A stretch of DNA of 64,000 nt from JAHBNG01 sp039028975 (GTDB taxonomy: Bacteria; Chloroflexota; Anaerolineae; Caldilineales; Caldilineaceae): contig JBCCHB010000091.1 in NCBI GenBank assembly GCA_039028975.1, positions 1 to 64,000 of the forward strand. Direction: 5' to 3'. Made by a program: the position numbers and the translations under genes. The notes under the pieces were generated by a model that saw nothing but the letters and a program-made list of their open reading frames with translations, did no database searches and had not been told where the DNA came from. Of this stretch, positions 6,832-15,862 are shown piece after piece; position 1 is the stretch's first letter, and each line of letters opens with the position of its first letter.

Positions 6832-8672
6832 GCCAGTCCACAGGTACGACAAAGAGTATGCCAAGGCAGGGACTTCGTATGGGGCCCGGTGGCCCGGGTG
6901 GGTTAACTGGTGAAAGCGCACGCAACACGCGTTCAACCGTAGTCCGCCTCTTTAGCTATTTAAGATCTTTTCGCATCCAATTAACCTTGGTGGCCATTCT
7001 CGTTGTCATTAGTACTCTATTTCGTTTGGCCGGGCCGATTCTGCTGGGGCAAGCCATTGACAACTATGTGGCAACCAACGACAGTGGTGGCGTCATGCGC
7101 ACCGCACTCTGGATGATTGCCGTTTACGTGGGTGCCGGCATTGCTGGCGTGGTCCAGGGTTTTATGATGGTCACGATAGGTCAACAGTTTGTGGCCGACA
7201 TTCGCGAACAAATCTTTTCCCACATTCAAACCCTTTCTATGGCCTATCACGATCGCAATCGGGTTGGTGATCTCATGAGCCGCATCTCAAACGATTCGGA
7301 GACGATCAACCGTACTCTCTCCAATGGATTAATCGAATTTACCTCGAATATCTTACTGCTGGGTGGTATTCTGATTGCCATGTTCTTTTTGAATTGGCAG
7401 CTCGCCACAGCTGCCTTGATCATTATTCCTATTATGGTCTATATTACCGTACTGGTGACCCAATACAGCCGCAAATCCTTCCGCAAAGTGCAGCGCAATC
7501 TGGGCGAACTCAATACAGTCATGGAGGAAAATATCGCGGGTGTGCGGGTGGTTAAGGCATTTGCCCGGGAGGATGATGTCATCGACAAGTTTGAAGTGGT
7601 CAATGCTGAACAGCGCCGGGTCGGCATCACTGCTGATATCATTACAGCCGCCCTTGGTCCCATGTTCACTACCATGATGACGGTTACGATTGCCGTGACC
7701 GCGCTGCTGGGCGGTTGGTTGGCACTCCCGCCCCGCAATATTGTAGAGGTAGGCATCATTGCCACCTTTGTGGTCTACATTATGAACTTTTTTCGACCCA
7801 TGCGCGGCATTGCCATGCTCTACAATCAGCTCCAATCCTCCTTGGCTGGTGCTGAGCGGATCTTCACCGTATTGGATGCTGAGCCGACTGTGCGCGATGC
7901 CGAAGGTGCGGAACTGCTTGGCCACATTCAGGGCAAAGTACACTTCGATAACGTCAGCTTTGCCTACGAACCAGAAAAGCCTGTACTGCGCAATGTCAAT
8001 CTGACAGCGGAACCGGGCCAGACCATTGCACTGGTCGGGCCAACCGGTGCAGGTAAGACCACCATCATCAGCCTACTCAGCCGCTTCTATGACGTGACGG
8101 AAGGAGCCATTTCAGTTGATGATTGGGACATTCGCAAGGTACAGCAGGCTTCCTTGCGGGAACAACTGGGCATAGTTTTGCAGGACACCTTTCTCTTTTC
8201 TGGAACAGTCTTGGAGAACATCCGCTATGGTCGTTTGAATGCCAGCGATGAAGAAGTGATTGCCGCCGCGGCCATGGCCAATGCGGACCGCTTTATTCGC
8301 CTCTTACCCAACGGCTATCAGACTGAGGTGTCGGAGCAGGGCAACAACTTTAGCGAAGGCCAGCGCCAGCTAATTTCCATTGCCCGCTCAATTCTTGCCG
8401 ATCCGCGCATCTTAATCTTGGATGAGGCCACCAGCAGCGTCGATACACGCACGGAAATGCAGATTCAAGAGGCTCTGCTTCGACTCATGGATGGGCGCAC
8501 CTCCTTTGTCATCGCCCACCGACTCAGCACCATTCGCAAAGCCGATCTGGTTTTGGTGGTCAACGACCATCAGATCATCGAACGGGGAACCCATGAGGAA
8601 TTACTCGAACAGCGTGGCTTTTATCATGACTTGTATATGAGTCAGTATCGGCGCGCTGAGGTTTCTGCTTAG
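6828..8672 (+). CDS. ABC exporter half-transporter, canonical-site subunit
   Basis: The partner of the preceding subunit: 614 residues with an N-terminal extension of about 40 residues (glycine-rich, GPGGPGGLTG), six membrane helices and an ATPase domain. Walker A is GPTGAGKTT. The signature is FSEGQ (508-512) in place of LSGGQ. The Walker B LDEATSSVD carries the catalytic E533. A degenerate signature here paired with a degenerate Walker B in the partner gives one working and one dead ATP site, as in asymmetric heterodimeric exporters. Its start codon overlaps the stop of the partner by four bases. Efflux of hydrophobic compounds is the usual role of such MarR-linked pairs. Confidence 0.92.
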   Translation: MSQSTGTTKSMPRQGLRMGPGGPGGLTGESARNTRSTVVRLFSYLRSFRIQLTLVAILVVISTLFRLAGPILLGQAIDNYVATNDSGGVMRTALWMIAVYVGAGIAGVVQGFMMVTIGQQFVADIREQIFSHIQTLSMAYHDRNRVGDLMSRISNDSETINRTLSNGLIEFTSNILLLGGILIAMFFLNWQLATAALIIIPIMVYITVLVTQYSRKSFRKVQRNLGELNTVMEENIAGVRVVKAFAREDDVIDKFEVVNAEQRRVGITADIITAALGPMFTTMMTVTIAVTALLGGWLALPPRNIVEVGIIATFVVYIMNFFRPMRGIAMLYNQLQSSLAGAERIFTVLDAEPTVRDAEGAELLGHIQGKVHFDNVSFAYEPEKPVLRNVNLTAEPGQTIALVGPTGAGKTTIISLLSRFYDVTEGAISVDDWDIRKVQQASLREQLGIVLQDTFLFSGTVLENIRYGRLNASDEEVIAAAAMANADRFIRLLPNGYQTEVSEQGNNFSEGQRQLISIARSILADPRILILDEATSSVDTRTEMQIQEALLRLMDGRTSFVIAHRLSTIRKADLVLVVNDHQIIERGTHEELLEQRGFYHDLYMSQYRRAEVSA

Positions 8673-8700
8673 GAATGGGAATTAAATAACTTGGACACAA

Positions 8701-8776
8701 GGTGACAGGCACTCACGAAGCCAGTCGGTTGGTAAGCCATGCCTCACGCTCACTAGGAGGTTAAGTGCCAGTCACC
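8701..8776. repeat. Inverted repeat between the ABC operon and the MFS gene
   Basis: GGTGACAGGCACT (8701-8713) and AGTGCCAGTCACC (8764-8776) are inverted copies with one mismatch around 50 bases. It may be a REP-type element or a transcript structure. A strong AGGAGG with a GTG lies inside its right half, but that start would add 19 residues unlike the MFS family. Confidence 0.45.
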
Positions 8777-8821
8777 AACGCGCTACTTATTTATGCCCCG
8801 TTCCTTAATTCAAGGAATTTT

Positions 8822-10348
8822 ATGTCACAGCAACGGACCATTCTCACCACCGCGGGCATTATGCTGGGTCTCTTTATGGCGTCTATGGAGATTACTGTAA
8901 TTGCCACGGCTATGCCCACTATCGTTGGGGAGCTTGGTGGGCTGTCCATCTACAGTTGGGCGTTCTCCATCTATATGTTAGCTTCAACCACAACGGTGCC
9001 GATCTACGGTAAGCTTTCCGACATCTACGGTCGACGCCCCGTTTTTACTGCCGCCATGCTCCTTTTTCTGTTTGGTTCAGTGCTCTGTGGCTTTGCCCAG
9101 ACAATGGAGCAATTGATTGCTTTTCGGGCCATACAAGGGCTAGGAGCTGGTGGGGTCATGCCTTTGGTCTTTATCATTGTGGGAGATATCTTCAGCTTTG
9201 AGCAGAGAGCGCGCATGCAGGGACTCTTTGCAGGCGTTTGGGGTGTGTCCTCTATTGCCGGCCCACTCTTGGGTGGCTTTTTAGTCGACCAGCTCTCGTG
9301 GCACTGGGTCTTCTGGGTTAATGTTTTACCTGGTATCATTGCCGCTATTACAGTCTGGTTGGCCATGCAAGAACCCGATTTGGATCATGTAAATCGGCCT
9401 TCTGTAGACTATCTAGGAGCGGTTCTTCTAAGCGTCACCGTGATTGCTCTTCTCCTAGGGCTATTCATCATTGATACATTGTTGGGCTGGAGTTTGCTGG
9501 GTGTGACGCTAATCCTCCTACTAATGGTCCTGTTCTGGGTTGAGCGTCGAGCCATCAACCCGATTTTACCTCTGTCACTCTTTCGAGAACGACTCTTTGT
9601 CACGGCCACAGGTCACGGTTTTCTGACTGGGTGGGCCGTATTTGGCAGCCTCTCATTTGTGCCGCTCTTTGTTCAAGCCGTTATCGGCACGAGCGCGACT
9701 GAGGCTGGCTCCACCCTTATGCCTATGCTGCTGGGCTGGGTCTTTGCCAGCATTATCGGCAGTCGCGCCCTGCTCTACATCAATTATCGGATCGTGATCA
9801 TGGTGGGCGTTTCACTACTCACAATCGGCTCTTTCTTTATGGCCTACTCCACCGGCGAGATGAGTCGTACTCAAGCTATGATTAGCCTGGGGCTGATGGG
9901 TGTGGGCATGGGTTTTTCGGTTTCACCTTTTCTGATTGCCATACAGAACGCAGTGCCCAAGCGGGAGTTGGGCACTGCCACCTCGACACTTCAGTTTTGT
10001 CGTAATATCGGCGGCACCCTGGGTGTCAGCGTCATGGGCGTCGTATTGACGCAACGGCTCTCTTCTGGCTTGATCGCAGCTGGGCTAGAACCGGATAGCA
10101 TCTCCTTGGACAGCTTGGTTGATCCAGTAGCCGGGAGCAGCGCGGCTGTGGCCTTGGACGGTGCGCTACGAACTATCTTGGGCAGCGCGATTCAAGGTGT
10201 CTTCGTGGTGGCATTTGTGGCCGCCGCACTTAGTTGGCTGGTAAGCGCCTTGGCCCCTGGTGGTCGACTCAGTTCGGTAAAGCCAGCAGACAACGCAGCG
10301 GTAAGTAAGACCGCCCCAGCGTTGGCGTCATCTCCTGGCCATGATTAG
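8822..10348 (+). CDS. DHA2-type (14-TM) MFS drug transporter
   Basis: A 508-residue transporter of the EmrB/QacA (DHA2) group. Motif A is GKLSDIYGRRP near residue 58, the motif C-like GPLLGGFLVDQLSWHWVFWVN near 145, and the opening GLFMASMEITVIATAMPTI matches the family. About fourteen helices can be counted. I start it at ATG 8822 behind AAGGAA. A GTG at 8765 behind AGGAGG would extend it by 19 residues but lies inside an inverted repeat. It follows the ABC exporter by 150 bases on the same strand and may add a proton-driven route for similar compounds. A family B palindrome follows five bases after the stop. Confidence 0.88.
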   Translation: MSQQRTILTTAGIMLGLFMASMEITVIATAMPTIVGELGGLSIYSWAFSIYMLASTTTVPIYGKLSDIYGRRPVFTAAMLLFLFGSVLCGFAQTMEQLIAFRAIQGLGAGGVMPLVFIIVGDIFSFEQRARMQGLFAGVWGVSSIAGPLLGGFLVDQLSWHWVFWVNVLPGIIAAITVWLAMQEPDLDHVNRPSVDYLGAVLLSVTVIALLLGLFIIDTLLGWSLLGVTLILLLMVLFWVERRAINPILPLSLFRERLFVTATGHGFLTGWAVFGSLSFVPLFVQAVIGTSATEAGSTLMPMLLGWVFASIIGSRALLYINYRIVIMVGVSLLTIGSFFMAYSTGEMSRTQAMISLGLMGVGMGFSVSPFLIAIQNAVPKRELGTATSTLQFCRNIGGTLGVSVMGVVLTQRLSSGLIAAGLEPDSISLDSLVDPVAGSSAAVALDGALRTILGSAIQGVFVVAFVAAALSWLVSALAPGGRLSSVKPADNAAVSKTAPALASSPGHD

Positions 10349-10352
10349 TCAG

Positions 10353-10445
10353 TATAGATGGCCAGAAAAGTTCTGTCCTCACTCCTCAAAATTCCTCAGA
10401 TTGGAATGGACAAGAGCCGGGACAAGTCTTTTCGGGCGAAGTGTA
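10353..10445 (+). repeat. Palindromic repeat family B, copy 2
   Basis: Ninety-three bases starting TATAGATGGCCAGAAAAG and ending CGGGCGAAGTGTA, with imperfect inverted ends (GCCAGAAAAGTTCTGTCC against GGGACAAGTCTTTTCGGGC). It lies between the convergent MFS and P450 genes and may also serve as a transcription terminator. It aligns with the element inside the antiporter gene. Confidence 0.75.
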
Positions 10446-10455
10446 ACTTACAGGG

Positions 10456-11820
10456 TTATCGTTTGGCCCCAACCTTCACCTTCACCCCATCCCGCGGCCT
10501 CAACGTAATTAGCTGTTGTGGTACAAACTCCTGCCCAGGGGCTAGAGAAAGCCGCAGAGATTGAATCATCGTCGCCAAAACGATCTGCATTTCTAGCATG
10601 GCGAAGGCATTCCCGACACAGATTCGTGAACCAGCACCAAAAGGCATGTAGGTATAACGATCTGGCTGCTCTTGATCTGGCGCAAAGCGGTCCGGGTCAA
10701 AACGATGCGGCTCAGGATAAAATTCCTCTTGTTGGTGGAGGGTATTGATATGGATCGCTATTGTATCTTTCGGCTTAAAGTGATATCCATTGATGTCAAA
10801 GGAATTGGTCACGGCACGGGCAACTGCAGCTACAGGTGGATGAAGACGGAGCGCCTCTTTAATGACCTGACTCAAGTAGGGCATTTTGGCTAAATCTTCA
10901 TAGTGAACCGCTTGATCGCCAATAACCTCGTCAATCTCTTTTGTTAATTTCTCCAAAACATCTGGGTGCTGAAGCAGCGTGGCCCATGTCCAAGTTAAGC
11001 CAACCGCTGTTGTCTCATGCCCGGCAAAGAATACAACCATACACTCATCTAGAACTTGCTTATCACTCATCATCTGGCCATCTTCATATTTAGAAGTGAG
11101 CAACATGGTCAACAGATCTGATGGGACCTCTTCTCCGTTTTGGATTCGGGCTTGTCTCTTATGAATGATAGCAAGCAGCAGTTTGTGGATACCGTCGACG
11201 GCTCGATCTTGGCGACGATAGGTGGGAAGCGGGACCCAATTGGGAACAGTGAAGGGGTAGTTAAGCTGGAACTGGGCCTCCTTACTGATTACTTTCAGGT
11301 ATTCATCCATTTTGTCGATTAGACCGTCAATGTCCTCGCTAAACATGGTCCGACAGATGATCCGTAGGGTCAGTTCCATCATCTCACGACCCAACTCGTA
11401 AGTATCTCCAACCCGCCATCGATCACACATCTCTTTCGCTCTATCGGCAAAGACCGCAGCAAAATCATGAATGTGGACGGCGTGGAAGATGGGCTGAATC
11501 AGCTTTCGCTGTCGTTGCCACTTCGTACCTTCAGTTGTTAGAATGCTCTCACCGAGCCACCGTTTGAACATATGTTTGGTAAAGCGATCTTTGTGTAAAT
11601 CATTGGCGTGGCGCACCAAAATCTCACGAATCATCTCAGGCTCACTGATGAAATAGATGGGAATGCCTAAAGCGCTGATGTGAGCGACGCGGCCAAGTTG
11701 CTGGGTCAGTTCGAGTACTTTGCCTATCTGGTCTCGTCGAAATTCACCCATATCACTCCAACTGAGACGGTAGGGTTTTGTCATCTGCTCATTTCCAGTT
11801 TCTAATCCTGCGCTTACCAT
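10456..11820 (-). CDS. Cytochrome P450
   Basis: A soluble haem monooxygenase of about 454 residues. Seen in order: the I-helix oxygen-binding motif FFAGHETTAVG, the K-helix E-x-x-R (KEALRLHPP), a PERF-like FDPDRFAPD, and the haem loop PFGAGSRICVG with the cysteine ligand. I start it at ATG 11820, five bases after GGGGAGAGG, rather than 11862. The sequence type resembles bacterial CYP110/CYP4-like fatty-acid or terpenoid hydroxylases, but the substrate cannot be read. No redox partner gene is adjacent. It is divergent from a TetR-family gene, a usual arrangement for substrate-induced P450s, so control by that regulator is plausible. Confidence 0.93.
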   Translation of the reverse strand: MVSAGLETGNEQMTKPYRLSWSDMGEFRRDQIGKVLELTQQLGRVAHISALGIPIYFISEPEMIREILVRHANDLHKDRFTKHMFKRWLGESILTTEGTKWQRQRKLIQPIFHAVHIHDFAAVFADRAKEMCDRWRVGDTYELGREMMELTLRIICRTMFSEDIDGLIDKMDEYLKVISKEAQFQLNYPFTVPNWVPLPTYRRQDRAVDGIHKLLLAIIHKRQARIQNGEEVPSDLLTMLLTSKYEDGQMMSDKQVLDECMVVFFAGHETTAVGLTWTWATLLQHPDVLEKLTKEIDEVIGDQAVHYEDLAKMPYLSQVIKEALRLHPPVAAVARAVTNSFDINGYHFKPKDTIAIHINTLHQQEEFYPEPHRFDPDRFAPDQEQPDRYTYMPFGAGSRICVGNAFAMLEMQIVLATMIQSLRLSLAPGQEFVPQQLITLRPRDGVKVKVGAKR

Positions 11821-11976
11821 ATTCCTCTCCCCTTTGAGATTTATCATAGAAATTTCAAGCAACGCGATATACTTAAGATATACTATTTAAAGCTATATTC
11901 AGTAGTCCGCAGTCGTTTGGTCGCTTAATCCAAAGTCGGCTTTGTTAATGTCAATCCCATTGCAGTCTACTGTTAC

Positions 11977-12061
11977 TATACTCGGCTCCGTTTGAAAACA
12001 AGTGTTTGGTCACTCTGATAGGGTATAGGAAACTCCCCGTTTTTAAAGCGACCGCGGTATA
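11977..12061 (-). repeat. Palindromic repeat family A, copy 2
   Basis: The inverse-orientation copy of the 85-base element, reading TATACTCGGCTCCGTTTG at the left and GCGACCGCGGTATA at the right. It lies in the 335-base gap between the divergent P450 and TetR genes. Its right end forms TATAAT (12058-12063), which might act as a -10 box for the TetR gene. No other feature is evident in this gap. Confidence 0.72.
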
Positions 12062-12155
12062 ATTAAATCCAGACTATATATACAATATACTAAGCTTTCG
12101 CTAGATTCAATACACATATTCCTAAATTCGCTGCATAAGCAGCAGAAAGCCAAAA

Positions 12156-12788
12156 ATGTCGCAAAAGTTAGACTCAACTCTGTTTGAAAACGACCGCAGA
12201 AACAATGTACAAAGTGGTGATCGAAGGGTCAAGCGGACTCAACAGATGCTTCAACAGGCCTTTATGGAACTGGTTGTTGAGGAGGGTTTTAACTCAATGA
12301 CCGTTCAGATACTCGCTGAGCGGGCAATGATCAATCGGGCGACCTTTTACCGTCACTATGACGATATTTATGACTTAGCTGAAAAAGTTTTTCTCAAAAT
12401 TATTGACGAGCATTTGGTCTCCGTCCAAGCCTTTATGCCCGGGCACCCGATCGAGACGCTACAACGTATGTTTGAACATTGTGCAGCTTACGCGCCATTC
12501 TACCTCTCTCTTCTCTCAGAAATGCCTCGCTTTCAAGAGCTTGTTCGGGAGACAATAGAGAAAGAGTTAGTGATCTTTTTTAAGACTATTGGAGTAGATG
12601 AAGAGGGGATGACCATCCCGCTCCCTATTTTGCTGCGATATTGGAGTACCGCCCAAATGGGAATCGTTCAATGGTGGCTAGAAAGTGGACAGACGCATAC
12701 ATCTTTGGAGATGGCTCAATATTTGTGGCAACTGTTTGAAAACGGTCCTGTTGAGCAATTGCAATTGCCGAAAGAGCAAGAAGATTAG
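12156..12788 (+). CDS. TetR/AcrR-family transcriptional regulator
   Basis: A 210-residue repressor with a normal-length TetR helix-turn-helix at about residues 24-72: RTQQMLQQAFMELVVEEGFNSMTVQ, then ILAERAMINRATFYRHY, where the T-F-Y-R-H-Y stretch is the hallmark of the recognition helix. The C-terminal ligand domain contains MGIVQWWLESG, common in the subgroup near the dihydroxyacetone kinase regulators. It is divergent from the P450 gene and convergent with the zinc-binding lipoprotein. The likely target is the P450/TetR intergenic region. Confidence 0.88.
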   Translation: MSQKLDSTLFENDRRNNVQSGDRRVKRTQQMLQQAFMELVVEEGFNSMTVQILAERAMINRATFYRHYDDIYDLAEKVFLKIIDEHLVSVQAFMPGHPIETLQRMFEHCAAYAPFYLSLLSEMPRFQELVRETIEKELVIFFKTIGVDEEGMTIPLPILLRYWSTAQMGIVQWWLESGQTHTSLEMAQYLWQLFENGPVEQLQLPKEQED

Positions 12789-12794
12789 GTTTTC

Positions 12795-12846
12795 AAATAA
12801 ACAACAGCCACAGTTAAACGAGACTCTGGCTACGCTTGTTTAGATT
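12795..12846. terminator. Imperfect hairpin between convergent genes
   Basis: The stretch AAATAAACAACAGCCA pairs with TGGCTACGCTTGTTTAGATT with a few bulges. It sits between the convergent tetR and zinc-lipoprotein genes and can serve both strands. Confidence 0.55.
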
Positions 12847-12886
12847 TAAAGAACTCAGAGCCGGATCTCGATTCAACCGTTTTTAC

Positions 12887-13980
12887 TTATTTGAGAGCAG
12901 CTACTACCACTGCTGCATTGTACCGTATAAACTCAAGGTAGCTGGCGGCTGGACCGTCAGCATTGCTGAGAGATTCTGTATAAATCGGGACGACTTGAAT
13001 ACCCATATCGTTGGCAATTTGTTCTATCATGGCTGGGTTGGCAGAGAAACCTACAAATATAGCTGTCACTCCCTCTGCCTTAATCTGATCCTGTAACGCT
13101 GCTAGCTCTCTCGTCGAAGGAACGGCGATTGTACTGAACGAAGGAATCACGGTACCAACAACCTTAAACTCATACTCAGCGGCAAAGTACCCAAGGACTG
13201 CATGATCGGTTATCAGAATGCGTTTTTCTACGGGTAGCTCAGCAATCATGCCATCCAACTCTTCTTCAAGAATCTTCAATTCCGCCAGATAAGCTTGGGC
13301 GTTTTCTTCGAAGATTTCAGCATTAACTCGATCCAGGTCACTCAGCACATGCTCTATATTTGTGACCCACTGCTCAACAGCATGAATACTGAACCACGTG
13401 TGGGGATCTACCCCCTCGTGTGCATGATCTTTGTCGACATGAACCTGTGCACTATGACCATCTTGGCCCAATCCAATGGTTTCAACACCAACATTGACAG
13501 AGACGATCGGATTGCCTCCATCAAGCGAATCTAGAATCGGGTCTAGCGCCTCTTCCAAATGCAGACCATTGATAAAGATTACGTGGGCATCGTTGAGTGC
13601 AATCAGATCCTGGGGTGAGGCTTCAAAGCTGTGGGAATCAGCCCCGGTCGGGATGAGTCCCGTAAGCTCGATACGGTTACCGCCGACTTGAGCAACGATG
13701 TCAGCGACAATGCTAGTAGAAGCGATAACTTGGAGTTGTTCACCATTGCTTAGATTGGCTGGTTCTATGCCAGGTAATTCACCATGCCCTTCTTCATCAT
13801 GCCCTTCTTCATTGTGTTCATTTTTATGATGATCTTCATTGATATCTTCTGGCTTTGAGCTATTTAGTGTGATTTCTGGGCAGTTGTTGTCAATGTTGGT
13901 GTACCACATGCAATAACAAGTAGAAGGGCTAATAGACTCGAAAAAATCAAGTAGGTTTTTCTATCTGCTCGAATAGGCAT
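12887..13980 (-). pseudogene. znuA: ZnuA-type zinc-binding lipoprotein, frameshifted after its signal peptide
   Basis: The mature part (frame open to 13909) is a cluster A-I periplasmic metal-binding protein: VIASTSIVADIVAQVGG, the metal-ligand region GADSHSFEASPQDL, a second histidine in the segment EGVDPHTWFS, and later ILITDHAVLGYFA. Near its N-terminus is a His/Glu/Asp-rich stretch (DHHKNEHNEEGHDEEGHGE). The ATG at 13980 starts a lipoprotein signal peptide with lipobox V-I-A-C, but in a different frame that ends in TAA near 13867. Signal and mature domain are thus separated by a one-base shift. It may be a genuine inactivation or a sequencing error. No permease or ATPase gene is adjacent. 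A Fur/Zur-like palindrome lies upstream at 14049-14069. The family takes up zinc or manganese. Confidence 0.82.
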
Positions 13981-14048
13981 GGTTATCTGATTTCACTTCA
14001 CTATATCATTTTGTACTGCATTTATGAGGCTAAATATTAGTTAGATAT

Positions 14049-14069
14049 AATTGAGATTCTATCTCAATT
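14049..14069. promoter_or_regulatory. Fur/Zur-like operator upstream of znuA
   Basis: AATTGAGAT, TCT, ATCTCAATT: a perfect inverted repeat with 9-base arms, about 70 bases upstream of the znuA ATG at 13980. The core TGAGATTCTATCTCA resembles the 7-1-7 boxes of Fur-family metal regulators, so zinc-dependent repression is likely. The surrounding 377-base gap (13981-14357) contains no gene that I can see. Confidence 0.6.
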
Positions 14070-14357
14070 ACACTTGTACTACAAATCTTCTGAGATATAT
14101 TTTGGCTGCATCAGAAACCGTGAACTAAGTACTTATACTTAGCAAACCGCAACACACTTCTTCCTTAAAAAGTTGTCGACCAGCTTCATTATGATTTGAC
14201 GCCTCAGAAGGAGAATTACTTGATCTGTGCCTATAGCCAAGAAGACGATTTTGAACATCATTCAATCATGAGACAACATTTCAAGGTTGCTTTATGACTG
14301 GTTTGGTGAAATATTACCAGCTTAAGTCGTATGCATTTGAAGCGTTCACTATCAACA

Positions 14358-15332
14358 TTACTTCCAACGCAACGCTATGGTCATCAATGGTTCTTCCCTG
14401 TTTGCTAACCGCTCGTAGGCCGTATCCGCCTCTTCAAACGATACGATGTCGCTGACCAGCGGGGCTGTCTGAATCCGCTTGGTTGCCAGTAGTTTCAAAA
14501 CCGTCAGTGAATCGGTACGGTCAGTGGCCAAATAGAAGAGATCTTCCGATGCAGCCCGCGTTGACTCGTGAGCACCAAAGATCGTTAACCCTTTTTTGTG
14601 AACATCTCGATAGAAGTTAACGTTATTGGTCTCGCCGCGGGACGAGGCAAGGAGAACGACATGCCCGCGCCATTTGGCTAGATGGAATGAGGAAGGGACG
14701 ACCTGAGGGGCACCCGTCGCTTCAATTACCGCCTCAAAGCCTTCATAGTCCGGAGCATCCATTAGCATTTCTGCAGAATTCGTCACCGCATCAAGCCCAC
14801 AACTCATAGCCAAGTCACGCCGCCATTCCACAGGATCGATGCCGACCACTTGGGCCGCTCCAGTTGCCCGGGAAATTTGTGCAGCCAAATTCCCAATCGG
14901 TCCTAATCCCAATACGGCAACCGACCAGCCCAACTGAATCTGTGCCTTGCGTACACCCTGCAATGCAATGGATCCTAGCCGATAGACAGAGGCATCCACG
15001 TCAGAAATTGAATCTGGCACCGGAAAACAGAGCTTAGCGTCCATCAGTACGTGGGTGGCATGGGGGGCTCGCGAAACCACCCGCTGACCGACTGACAATT
15101 CTTCAACCTCTTCGCCTACTTCAAGAATAGTCCCGCACGACGAGTAGCCAAACCCCATAGGATAGTTGCCGGGTGTATTGGGCATATGGTGCAAAAATGC
15201 CAGTTCCGTACCTGGTGAAATGGTCGAAATGTGGCTTTCTATTAGGACTTGACCGGGGCCAACCGGTGGCAATTCTTGGGAGTCAATATCAATTTTCCCC
15301 TTTTCTGGGGCAATAACGGCGTATGCTTGCAT
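14358..15332 (-). CDS. Zinc-less MDR-family dehydrogenase
   Basis: A 324-residue medium-chain dehydrogenase/reductase with a GroES-like N-terminal half and a Rossmann half. The nucleotide-binding motif is VLGLGPIGNLAAQ near residue 140, followed by the acidic VVGIDP. The catalytic and structural zinc cysteines of alcohol dehydrogenases are missing: the usual GxCGTD position reads SPGTELAFLHH. This matches the BchC-like subgroup seen in many secondary-metabolism and unassigned operons. It is the last gene of a three-gene operon after a MaoC-like dehydratase and a PNPOx-like protein, with 26- and 42-base gaps. An NAD(P)-dependent oxidation or reduction is likely; the substrate is unknown. Confidence 0.8.
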   Translation of the reverse strand: MQAYAVIAPEKGKIDIDSQELPPVGPGQVLIESHISTISPGTELAFLHHMPNTPGNYPMGFGYSSCGTILEVGEEVEELSVGQRVVSRAPHATHVLMDAKLCFPVPDSISDVDASVYRLGSIALQGVRKAQIQLGWSVAVLGLGPIGNLAAQISRATGAAQVVGIDPVEWRRDLAMSCGLDAVTNSAEMLMDAPDYEGFEAVIEATGAPQVVPSSFHLAKWRGHVVLLASSRGETNNVNFYRDVHKKGLTIFGAHESTRAASEDLFYLATDRTDSLTVLKLLATKRIQTAPLVSDIVSFEEADTAYERLANREEPLMTIALRWK

Positions 15333-15374
15333 AAATTTCGTTCATTCCTTGCTAATTGCTGGTACATAGCGCTT

Positions 15375-15836
15375 TTAAGCACGCCAAATCCGGTGACTAT
15401 TCTGATTGAGCAGATCATAGAGCCGGATCAGCCATGGTTCTAATTTCAGCAAGCCATACTTTGGATCCTGAGCATTCTTCCAAATCATACCCGGATCATA
15501 GCCAACTGGCTCTGGGGTACTCTTGAACAATTCCCAAATACGTTCTTTAATAGCCTGATCGTCCTCCCACAATGCACCACACTCAGCATAGACCGGTTTC
15601 ATAGGATCCTTGATGTAGGCCAATGAAATATACGGATTGGCGGCTAAATGTTTGGCTTTAGGCGATTCTCGATTGACTGCCACCCAACCTACTGGGCCTT
15701 CCCATATGGGGTGAAGAACCCGAGATTGGGGTCGATTTTGGCTATCTACGGTTGCCGCATTACACCAAACGGCATCTTCAACCCGTTCGATAAATTCATC
15801 TTTGATATCTGCAAAGTCTGTGATTCGCTGAGGCAT
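15375..15836 (-). CDS. Pyridoxamine 5'-phosphate oxidase-like flavin protein
   Basis: A 153-residue single-domain split-barrel protein. The pattern CNAATVDSQNRPQSRVLHPIWEGPVGWVAV is the FMN-binding beta-barrel start of the PNPOx-like family, and SPKAKHLAANPYISLAYI follows it as usual. The length is typical of the stand-alone flavin/F420-binding members rather than true PdxH. It is the middle gene of an operon with a MaoC-like dehydratase and an MDR dehydrogenase, which suggests a redox partner role in the same pathway. The cofactor (FMN or F420) cannot be decided from sequence alone. Confidence 0.82.
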   Translation of the reverse strand: MPQRITDFADIKDEFIERVEDAVWCNAATVDSQNRPQSRVLHPIWEGPVGWVAVNRESPKAKHLAANPYISLAYIKDPMKPVYAECGALWEDDQAIKERIWELFKSTPEPVGYDPGMIWKNAQDPKYGLLKLEPWLIRLYDLLNQNSHRIWRA

Positions 15837-15862
15837 GTCATCTCCTTATAAAGTACGGCAAA

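Noticed and set aside
7353..7943. 196-codon minus-strand frame inside the ABC exporter
   Set aside because: Shadow of the coding strand; composition is His/Asn-rich noise.
14049..14069. Reading the znuA operator as a terminator
   Set aside because: No gene ends near it on either strand close enough, there is no U-tract, and the position upstream of znuA fits an operator.
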